Below are positions 16,243-23,565 of a DNA stretch of 34,115 bases, piece by piece (the stretch's first letter is position 1; every line of letters begins with the position of its first letter). A program made the translations under genes and the position numbers. This DNA is from Candidatus Aminicenantota bacterium (GTDB lineage Bacteria; Acidobacteriota; Aminicenantia; UBA2199), in the NCBI GenBank assembly GCA_020355945.1, contig CP070627.1, positions 4,994,000 through 5,028,114 of the forward strand, written 5' to 3'. The notes under the pieces are model-generated. The model searched no databases. It worked only from the letters and a program-made list of their open reading frames with translations, and was not told where the DNA came from.

Positions 16243-18792
16243 ATGTCTGAAATACCCAGTAATACCAGTGAAACCGGGTTAGAAATCGCTGTGATCGGGA
16301 TGGCTTGCAGGTATCCGAGAGTAAGAAACATCGATGAATTCTGGGAAAACCTCAAAGGTGGAGTGGAATGTATCTCATTCTTTACTGAAGAAGAATTAAT
16401 AGAAGCCGGAGTTCCAGGGGAATTATTACAGAATCCCAATTATGTAAGGGCAAAAGCAATTCTGACCGATATGGAATATTTTGATTCGTCGTTCTTTGGT
16501 TATACCCCTTCAGAGGCAAACGTGATGGACCCGCAGATACGAATTCTCCTGGAATGTTCCTGGGAGGCATTGGAGCATGCCGGTTATGATGTGGATACCT
16601 ATCGGGGAATCATCGGGGTATACGTCGGTGCTGGTGCTCATCCGGGCTGGGAAGCCATGGCATTAATGTTTGGCAGCACCGATGTGATGGGGCATTATAC
16701 TGCCCACCATTTATACGATAAGGATCATATCAATACCCGTATCTCCTATAACCTGGATTTATCAGGACCAAGCATCAATGTGCAGTCGGCATGTTCCACA
16801 ACACTGGTGGCGGTTCACCTGGCCTGCCAGGGAATATTGAGCGGTGAATGCCATATGGCTTTGGCAGGCGGAGTTCGAGTAGCACTGCATGGGAAAAAGG
16901 GATATCTTTACCAGGAAGGAAATATACTCTCCTCCGATGGCCATTGCCGCGTATTTGATGCCGATGCCAGCGGAACGGTGATTGGTGAAGGGGCGGGAAT
17001 GGTGGTTTTGAAAGCCCTTGAGAAGGCAAGAGAAGATGAAGATTGTATTCATGCGGTTATAAAGGGATCCGCCGTCAATAACAGCGGCAAAAACAGCATT
17101 GGCTATGCAGCTCCCAGTGTAAGCAGCCAGGCTAAGGTCATCAGTGCCGCACAGCGCGCAGCCCAAGTTAAAGCAGAAAGTATCAGCTATATCGAAGCCC
17201 ACGGTTCAGGCACCTACATCGGAGATTCCGCCGAGCTTCAAGCCTTGAAACAGGCCTTTAATACAGATAAAAAGGGATTTTGCCGAATCGGTTCCGTAAA
17301 ATCCAACGTAGGACATTCGGATGCTGGTGCCGGGATTACCGGCTTTATAAAAACCGTCCTGGCATTAAAGCACCGATTGATCCCCCCCACTCTCCATTTT
17401 AAAAAACCGAATCCCAAAATCGATTTTGAAAATAGCCCCTTTATTGTTAATAAAGAATTATGGGAGTGGAAGTCAAATCCATATCCCCGGCGTGCCGGGG
17501 TGAGTTCTTTTGCCGTTGGAGGTGCCCATGCCCATGTCATACTGGAAGAAGCACCCCGGACGGGAAACAGCACATCCCCATCACGGACCAATCAATTAAT
17601 CCTGTTATCCGCCCAAACCCCAACAGCCCTGGACCAGATGAGTGAAAATTTCCTGGATTATTTAAAAACCAATCCTGATATCAACCTTGCCGATGCGGCA
17701 TACACCTTACAAGTAGGTCGAAAAGCGTTTAAAAACCGCAGGGCGCTGCAATGTTCCAATGTGAAGTCAGCCATCGAGAAACTATCAGACCCGGATTACA
17801 TTGAAGCCCATACATCTTCATTAAAAGAGAAACCAAAATCAGTGCTCTTCATGTTTCCCGGGATAGGGTCCCCATATATGAATATGGGATGGGACCTGTA
17901 TCAGACTGAACCCCTATTCCGGGAGAAAATGGATCACTGTTTTGAGATTTTACCCCCTATGATGGTTGATGAAATAAAGGCTTTACTCAATCCCACCGCC
18001 ACCACGGCAAATGGGCTCCAGTTAACTGAAATCCACCTGAATCCACTGGCCCCGGTGGCAGTATTTATTTTTAAATACGCATTGGCTCAATTAATCATGA
18101 ATTGGGGAATAACGCCCGATGCCCTGGTGGGCCACAGCGGCGGTGAATATACAGCCGCTTGCTTGGCCGGGGTTTTTCCCCTGGAAAATGCCCTGGAAAT
18201 CGCTGCCCTGAGAGCCCGGTTGATGCAAGAAATACCTCCGCACCCTTCAACAATGACGAACTCCCTATTAGAAGAATTTAAAGAGACATTAAAGGGAGTC
18301 ACTCTAAATCAACCCCGGATACCTATAATATCTCACCTCACAGGTAAAAAGGTTCCAACAGAAGACGCGACCAATATAGAGTATTGGGCAACGTATTTAA
18401 AAGAGACAGCGCCTTTTTCCCATGGGCTGGACCAATTATTAAAGGAAAAAAACTTCATTCTCCTGGAAATGGGACCGGGTAATGGTGGCTCCTTCGCCGC
18501 GCTTGAAAGACAAGATGCGGCAAAAAAACCCGAACCTATTGTGATCCATCTCTTTAGGCACCCGGAGGAAAACATCCCAGATGATGGTTTCCTTTTGAAT
18601 CAAATCGGTCAATTATGGCTATACGGAATAAAGATCAATTGGTCTGGCTTTTATTCAGCAGAAAAACGATGCCGGCTGCCATTGCCCACATATCCCTTTG
18701 AACGCCAGCACTACCCCATTGCCGGTGACCCGTTTAAAACTATCAATGATATGTTGGCAAAAGATCCCCATTGGAACCAAGCAAGGAAATAG
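16243..18792 (+). CDS. Type I polyketide synthase, KS-AT with deleted AT subdomain and no ACP
   Basis: 849 residues. The ketosynthase covers about 1-430 and has the full catalytic set: Cys184 (SACSTT), His320 (EAHGSGT) and His358 (NVGHSD); it closes with GGAHAHVILEEAP. A linker leads to an acyltransferase (about 535-790) with the nucleophile in GHSGGEY (Ser632). After RARLMQEIPP (about base 18240) the sequence jumps to HPSTMTNSLLEEF, which aligns with the region around the catalytic histidine; about 65 residues of the usual small ferredoxin-like subdomain are missing without a frameshift. The LLEMGPG and PTYPFERQHY blocks are present. There is no KR, DH or ACP. The KS may take a chain from NRPS3, whose stop is 12 bases upstream, but the AT is doubtful. 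AGGAGG lies six bases before the ATG. Confidence 0.93.
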   Translation: MSEIPSNTSETGLEIAVIGMACRYPRVRNIDEFWENLKGGVECISFFTEEELIEAGVPGELLQNPNYVRAKAILTDMEYFDSSFFGYTPSEANVMDPQIRILLECSWEALEHAGYDVDTYRGIIGVYVGAGAHPGWEAMALMFGSTDVMGHYTAHHLYDKDHINTRISYNLDLSGPSINVQSACSTTLVAVHLACQGILSGECHMALAGGVRVALHGKKGYLYQEGNILSSDGHCRVFDADASGTVIGEGAGMVVLKALEKAREDEDCIHAVIKGSAVNNSGKNSIGYAAPSVSSQAKVISAAQRAAQVKAESISYIEAHGSGTYIGDSAELQALKQAFNTDKKGFCRIGSVKSNVGHSDAGAGITGFIKTVLALKHRLIPPTLHFKKPNPKIDFENSPFIVNKELWEWKSNPYPRRAGVSSFAVGGAHAHVILEEAPRTGNSTSPSRTNQLILLSAQTPTALDQMSENFLDYLKTNPDINLADAAYTLQVGRKAFKNRRALQCSNVKSAIEKLSDPDYIEAHTSSLKEKPKSVLFMFPGIGSPYMNMGWDLYQTEPLFREKMDHCFEILPPMMVDEIKALLNPTATTANGLQLTEIHLNPLAPVAVFIFKYALAQLIMNWGITPDALVGHSGGEYTAACLAGVFPLENALEIAALRARLMQEIPPHPSTMTNSLLEEFKETLKGVTLNQPRIPIISHLTGKKVPTEDATNIEYWATYLKETAPFSHGLDQLLKEKNFILLEMGPGNGGSFAALERQDAAKKPEPIVIHLFRHPEENIPDDGFLLNQIGQLWLYGIKINWSGFYSAEKRCRLPLPTYPFERQHYPIAGDPFKTINDMLAKDPHWNQARK

Positions 18793-18855
18793 CCAACCAG
18801 TGTCTGGTTCTATAGAAAAACGCAAAACCCATGCAAAGATAAGGAGGAATCAAAC

Positions 18856-19836
18856 ATGGAAACAAGAACTGTTATCAGTTATACCAATTACCATATCCCA
18901 GGTAATCGTCTCTCCACCGATGACTATGTGAAGATGTTGGACGATTCGTTCCTGGAGAAAGTGGTCATGAAACGAGAGGAACTGGCCAGCATTTTAAAAA
19001 ATTCCATTGGTATCCATCGCATTTACATCCAGAACAGGGACAAGGAAGCCCAAATCTATGGTGAAATGATGGAACGATACTTTTCAGAAACCCATACCAC
19101 CCCTGAAGAAATTGATTTTATCATTTATACCAGGGGAAATTCAGTGGCCAAAGGCAATCCCTGGAGCATGACCGAAGACCACTGTATTAATATCCCCTAC
19201 TTTATACAAAATAAATTTAAAATGGGCAATGCCCAGATTTTTAATGTGGAACAGGTGTGTTCCGGTACCCTGGTAGGGGCCCAAATTGCCTTTTCCTTTA
19301 TTGCCGATGGGTCCGCTCGAAAGGTGCTTCTCCTATCCAGCAATTTTTTCAAGAACCCGGAAAACCGTTTAATGGGTGGCCTGGGTCTTGTGAGTGACGC
19401 CGCGGGCATGATGGAAATCTCAGTGGGTAACTCTGGCCTGGCGCTCATGGATTTCATCGGAACCACCGACGGCAGTATTACCATGGTGAAAGACTTTAGA
19501 AAAGGCACTATCCCGGCAACCGTCGTACAAGTAGGCGCTGAACTGATCAAGTCCCTGGTCAAAAAACATAACCTGACATTAAGCGATATATCACAGATAA
19601 TCCCGCAAAATATCAGTAAAAGTGGTTGGAATTTTTACTGTCAAGTACTGGATTTCCCAAAAGAAAGAGTTTTCCTGGATAACTTTGATGATGGCGGACA
19701 CATGGGGGATGTGGATATCATTCGCAATATAACAGAGGTTCGTAAGAAAAAGTTATTGGCTCCACAGGAGTTTGCCGTTGTTTATGGCATCGGCACGGGA
19801 ACGTCATGGAATGCGCTCTTATTACAGGCTATTTAA
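18856..19836 (+). CDS. 3-oxoacyl-ACP synthase III (FabH)-like protein with altered active site
   Basis: 326-residue thiolase-fold protein resembling ketosynthase III. The nucleophile region reads VEQVCSGTLVG (Cys135). Where FabH has PHQAN, this protein has PQNIS (Gln251 in place of the catalytic histidine), and where FabH has the N-x-GNTS asparagine it has DDGGHMG with His282. The nucleophile therefore survives while the other two triad residues differ, so a role in acyl transfer or in making a beta-branched or amide/ester product is as likely as decarboxylative condensation (inference). AAGGAGG sits about eight bases before the ATG. It lies between the KS-AT gene (63 bases upstream) and the methyltransferase-like gene and could supply or modify an acyl group for the assembly line. 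Confidence 0.82.
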   Translation: METRTVISYTNYHIPGNRLSTDDYVKMLDDSFLEKVVMKREELASILKNSIGIHRIYIQNRDKEAQIYGEMMERYFSETHTTPEEIDFIIYTRGNSVAKGNPWSMTEDHCINIPYFIQNKFKMGNAQIFNVEQVCSGTLVGAQIAFSFIADGSARKVLLLSSNFFKNPENRLMGGLGLVSDAAGMMEISVGNSGLALMDFIGTTDGSITMVKDFRKGTIPATVVQVGAELIKSLVKKHNLTLSDISQIIPQNISKSGWNFYCQVLDFPKERVFLDNFDDGGHMGDVDIIRNITEVRKKKLLAPQEFAVVYGIGTGTSWNALLLQAI

Positions 19837-19859
19837 ATTTCGCGGGTCAATCATTAATA

Positions 19860-19888
19860 TTGAATGAGTATATACAAAAATATAAAAA
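19860..19888 (+). promoter_or_regulatory. Possible weak internal promoter
   Basis: TTGAAT (19860-19865), 17 bases, TAAAAA (19883-19888), in the AT-rich gap before the methyltransferase-like gene. Matches are partial and the surroundings are AT-rich, so this may be chance. Confidence 0.25.
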
Positions 19889-19910
19889 TTCATAAAAAGG
19901 AGTTTGAATA

Positions 19911-20882
19911 ATGAAAGAAGAAAAATTGATCGATTATGAAAAAAATCAGTTGGCTGATCCCTTACAGGATCTGTTTGGGGACATTTACTCTATGGAAGAA
20001 ATTGAAGAATTAAAGGAATCCTCCTTACTCATGGAAGAATGGGCAAAAAACGATTGCTTCACCAAGAGTGTTGGAGGAATGGAAGAATGGGCCAAAGATG
20101 AAGGAACCGCCGAATCGGTTGAAGAATTCTCTTGCGATTGGTACCATGGCGCATGGCAGTATATGCGGCTATTGAATATGGTAGCTGTCCCCAGGTGGTA
20201 CCATTTTTACAGGGAAGCATTGAATAATGTCTTATATCGAAAACCCGATGCCCATGTCATGATATCGGCTTGCGCGGATTATGGAATGCTCCATACCCTT
20301 GATGATTCAATCAAAGAGACAGGAGCCAATCCAACCATCATTGTTTACGATATCTGTAACACCCCCTTGAAATCCTCTCAATGGTATGCCCAACGCCACA
20401 ACTTAACAATCACCTGTATCTGTGACAATATTATCACCGCAGACATAGAGAAATCGTCCTTTGACCTGGTGGCTACCGATGAATTCCTCACTGTGCTAAA
20501 AGACCCTTACAAACCGCTGATTGTCGAAAAATGGAGAAAAATATTGAAACCCGATGGAACACTGGTTACCACGGCAATGATCGGGAATCCCACCACCCAG
20601 GAACTCAGGGATCGTTATGCCAAACGAGCCGGACAATTGTTTGAAATTTATGGAAATACCATGTTCCCCATCCAGGCCGCTACCCAGGAGAAAAAACAAA
20701 AATGGTTTAACCACTTTCACAAATTTGCCATGTTCCATACGCGACACATGATAAAAGATGAAAACCAACTCAGGCTTTTATTCAAAGATTTTAAATATTT
20801 ATCGATAAACCGTCTAATAACCCCGGGGGAGTGTGTTAATCCAACCGATTCCTTTCAAATTACTGCCAGACTTGAAGAATAA
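19911..20882 (+). CDS. SAM-dependent methyltransferase-like protein
   Basis: 323 residues. The C-terminal two thirds have a class I Rossmann methyltransferase pattern: MISACADYGMLHTL near residue 117 in the place of motif I (the usual GxGxG is replaced by SACADYG), an acidic end of strand 2 in VYDICNTPL, FDLVATDEFL, then a KPDGTLVTT strand. Between them and the C-terminus is a helical stretch rich in aromatic residues, perhaps the acceptor-binding part. The N-terminal 70 residues are acidic and hold a tandem duplicated segment starting MEEWAK (20031-20078 and 20079-20126). AAGGAG precedes the ATG by about eight bases. Its position between the ketosynthase III gene and the second radical SAM gene suggests tailoring of the same product; substrate and atom methylated are unknown. 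It could instead be a catalytically altered member that only binds. Confidence 0.75.
   Translation: MKEEKLIDYEKNQLADPLQDLFGDIYSMEEIEELKESSLLMEEWAKNDCFTKSVGGMEEWAKDEGTAESVEEFSCDWYHGAWQYMRLLNMVAVPRWYHFYREALNNVLYRKPDAHVMISACADYGMLHTLDDSIKETGANPTIIVYDICNTPLKSSQWYAQRHNLTITCICDNIITADIEKSSFDLVATDEFLTVLKDPYKPLIVEKWRKILKPDGTLVTTAMIGNPTTQELRDRYAKRAGQLFEIYGNTMFPIQAATQEKKQKWFNHFHKFAMFHTRHMIKDENQLRLLFKDFKYLSINRLITPGECVNPTDSFQITARLEE
20031..20126 (+). repeat. 48-base in-frame tandem duplication
   Basis: Two adjacent 48-base units both begin ATGGAAGAATGGGC and encode MEEWAKNDCFTKSVGG and MEEWAKDEGTAESVEE. They are conserved at the start and diverged later. A further MEE at 19992 may be a remnant of a third copy. 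Confidence 0.6.
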
Positions 20883-20933
20883 CTGAAATTGGAGAGCAAA
20901 TTGCTAGTTTTTAATTGCTAAATTAGCGTTTAT

Positions 20934-20969
20934 GGGAAGAGGAAAGGGATACTTCCCTTTCCTCTTCCC
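20934..20969. repeat. Perfect 16-bp hairpin in front of the second radical SAM gene
   Basis: The arm GGGAAGAGGAAAGGGA (20934-20949) is perfectly complementary to 20954-20969 with a TACT loop. One strand of the stem is entirely purine. It is not followed by a T-run, so a classical intrinsic terminator is not supported; a processing, stability or attenuation element between two parts of the operon fits better. Two short palindromes (20895-20905, AGCAAATTGCT, and 20917-20927, GCTAAATTAGC) lie just upstream. Confidence 0.7.
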
Positions 20970-21016
20970 CCACTGCTCCCTGACCGACTCTACCCAATTA
21001 TATAAGGAGAAAGAGG

Positions 21017-23440
21017 ATGCAAAAGTGCGATTGCTTGATCATCGGGCATAATGACATGGATTTTGCGGATTATGTGAAAATGCTCAAGGCAATGGGAACA
21101 GATCATGCGGACTATAGAGATCTAAATCTGAATTTCATTGAGTATAACAATAAACCGTACCGGGCCCTGGATATCTTTGATTATTTTTATTACCAGGATA
21201 AAGCCGTCATTAAGCGGCCCTTTCACAATTTTGATCTACTATGGATGACCATTACTTACCTGGGAACCTATCTATCAAAAAGAGGATTTACCTTTGATTA
21301 TATCAATTTATTTCAATTTGAAAAGCACCAATTGAAAGAGAAGTTAGAGAATAGGGATTATTTAACCGTTGTAATAACCACATCAATCTATAATTTTGAC
21401 CAACCTATCCTGGAAGTGATATCCTTCATCAAAAGCTACAACCATACGGCTAAAATCATTGTCGGCGGCCCTTATATATCAAAACGACATGAACGAATGG
21501 GAAAAGCAGACCTTCATCTCCTTTTTAAGTATATCAACGCTGATTTCTATGTGTTCAGCAGAGAAGGAGAACAAGCATTAGTGAATATTCTTAACGCACT
21601 GAAAAACAACGGTGATATGGACAAGATCGATAACATTGCCTATAAAAGTGGTAATAAATACCTGATGACATCTCCTTCAACAGAAATAAACCCATTGGAG
21701 GAAAACATCATCGATTATACCCTATTTCCAAAGGAAGACTTCGGGGCATTTGTGAACATGAGAATTTCCAAAGGTTGTCCTTATCGCTGTTCCTTCTGCG
21801 GGTTTCCTTTGAGAACGGAGAAATATAAGTATTTGAGCGTTGAGCATATTGAAAAAGAATTGAATGCGATAAGGGAAATCGGTACAGTCACCCACCTCTT
21901 TTTCATCGATGATACGCTAAATGTTCCTAAAAAACGATACAAAGAGATGCTGCGGATGATGATACGGCAAAAGTATGACTTCAAGTGGCACTGTTTTTTT
22001 CGCTGCGACCAATGGGATGAAGAAACCATCCAATTAATGAAAGAAGCCGGGTGTGAAGGGGTGTTCCTGGGCCTCGAGTCCGCCAATGATACCCTCCTGA
22101 AAAACATGAACAAAACCGCCAGGAAAGAAGAATATCAAAAAACCATCCCATTATTCAAAAAAGCTGGCATGATCGTTTTTGTTTCCATATTTGTCGGTTT
22201 CCCGGGGGAAACCTATAAAACATTCCAGGAAACCATGGATTTTCTTAAAGAAACCCAACCTGATTTTTACCGACCTCAACTGTGGTACTGTGAGCCGCTA
22301 ACCCCTATATGGCAGCAAAGAGATAAATTTGGTTTGGAGGGGTACCATTTTGGCTGGACTCATGACACCATGGATGTAAGAACCGCCAGTGACTTGCTTG
22401 AAAAGGCATTTTTGTCCCTTGATACTCCCATATGGGCGCCTGATCCCGGGTTTAATTTCACTTCGATTTATTACTTGAAACAGAGAGGAATGTCTACCCA
22501 ACAGGTCAAAACATTTCTAAAATGCTTTAATGCCGTCGTCAAGGAGAAGCTCCTTTATCCGGGAAAAAAAGAAATTTCTCCCCTATTGTTAGAAAATCTA
22601 AGAAAAAGCTGTCGGTATGACGAACCAGGAGCGTCTGACATATGTTCCCCGGAGGTGTTGTCCGGTACAAATTATATTGCTGCCGAAACCTTGTGGCTCA
22701 AGGAGTTCAGTCACATGCCTTCAGCCAACCTGGGAATAATGCGAAGGCAACCTCAGACAGGCCAAAATAAAATTGATCTCAGGAACTCCAGGCCGCGGCT
22801 CATTGAAAAATCTCTATTAGATCACTTAAAATCATTGTATGATGAAGATTTATCTCACATCATTTTGGCTGCTTTTAGCGTTCTACTCTTACGATTAAAG
22901 GGAATTGAAGATACGGCAATTGTCGCAGCCATCGATAAGAAAAAGGTGTTTCCCATACGATTGAAACCCTTATGGAACATGAGCTTCCAGGATTTTTTAC
23001 ATAGCACCCGCCATAAAGCCCAACAGGCAGTTGACCATTGCTTATATGCCTTTCATATCTTAACCAACCCCATACGGATGATGGCGGCGGGCACTCCGTG
23101 TCCTGAATTCGATGCCGCTTACCTGGTAACGGAAACCCAACAAGAAAAAGACAACCTGGAAAAACGATTAGCCTTTTACCCTTCAATTTATCAAAGAATC
23201 CGCCTGGTGCTCCGGGTGAGCATAGATGAATACAATGAAAATGTAAAAATCCGCTTCAGGTATTTAAAGGGCAGTTACAGACCAGAGGCCATTGAAAAAT
23301 TAGTCACTTTTTTGATATCAATTATTCAAGGGATTGGTAAAGATCCGGGAATCCTGCTCAAAAACATTTCCTTCGATCCTGGAAAGGAGGGGCACCAATT
23401 GGTGGTGAAGGCCCATGCCAGTAGGGAATTCAATTTCTGA
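21017..23440 (+). CDS. PhpK-family radical SAM protein 2 fused to a half-condensation domain
   Basis: 807 residues. Residues 1 to about 535 are a paralogue of the radical SAM protein at 6702: same opening (IIGHNDMDF, YRDLNLNF), same cluster motif C-PYR-C-SF-C (Cys254, Cys258, Cys261), FIDDTLNVP, GVFLGLESAND and IFVGFPGET. From about residue 550 (22669 on) the protein continues as the C-terminal lobe of a condensation domain: TLWLKEF, a SLLDHL...IILAAFSVLLLRL helix pair, MSFQDFLHSTRHKAQQAVD, CLYAFHIL in the place of DYPFERLL, and a last part ending in an ISF-x-P strand. There is no HHxxxDG. The protein ends REFNF. The radical SAM half probably methylates a carrier-bound or released peptide, and the half-C could dock it onto the assembly line (inference). 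GGAGA lies just before the ATG; NRPS4 follows after 125 bases. Confidence 0.9.
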   Translation: MQKCDCLIIGHNDMDFADYVKMLKAMGTDHADYRDLNLNFIEYNNKPYRALDIFDYFYYQDKAVIKRPFHNFDLLWMTITYLGTYLSKRGFTFDYINLFQFEKHQLKEKLENRDYLTVVITTSIYNFDQPILEVISFIKSYNHTAKIIVGGPYISKRHERMGKADLHLLFKYINADFYVFSREGEQALVNILNALKNNGDMDKIDNIAYKSGNKYLMTSPSTEINPLEENIIDYTLFPKEDFGAFVNMRISKGCPYRCSFCGFPLRTEKYKYLSVEHIEKELNAIREIGTVTHLFFIDDTLNVPKKRYKEMLRMMIRQKYDFKWHCFFRCDQWDEETIQLMKEAGCEGVFLGLESANDTLLKNMNKTARKEEYQKTIPLFKKAGMIVFVSIFVGFPGETYKTFQETMDFLKETQPDFYRPQLWYCEPLTPIWQQRDKFGLEGYHFGWTHDTMDVRTASDLLEKAFLSLDTPIWAPDPGFNFTSIYYLKQRGMSTQQVKTFLKCFNAVVKEKLLYPGKKEISPLLLENLRKSCRYDEPGASDICSPEVLSGTNYIAAETLWLKEFSHMPSANLGIMRRQPQTGQNKIDLRNSRPRLIEKSLLDHLKSLYDEDLSHIILAAFSVLLLRLKGIEDTAIVAAIDKKKVFPIRLKPLWNMSFQDFLHSTRHKAQQAVDHCLYAFHILTNPIRMMAAGTPCPEFDAAYLVTETQQEKDNLEKRLAFYPSIYQRIRLVLRVSIDEYNENVKIRFRYLKGSYRPEAIEKLVTFLISIIQGIGKDPGILLKNISFDPGKEGHQLVVKAHASREFNF

Positions 23441-23565
23441 TCCCCTGAACCAGACAAGTGGAATCCCAAAAGGGCACGCCTGGAAATTTCTAATCACAAA
23501 TTTCAAATTATAAATAAAATAAAAACCACAGTTAAAAGTTATATTAAAAAAATAGGAGATAACAA

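Noticed and set aside
20934..20969. Intrinsic terminator at the 16-bp hairpin
   Set aside because: No T-run follows on either strand, and the operon goes on in the same direction 48 bases later.
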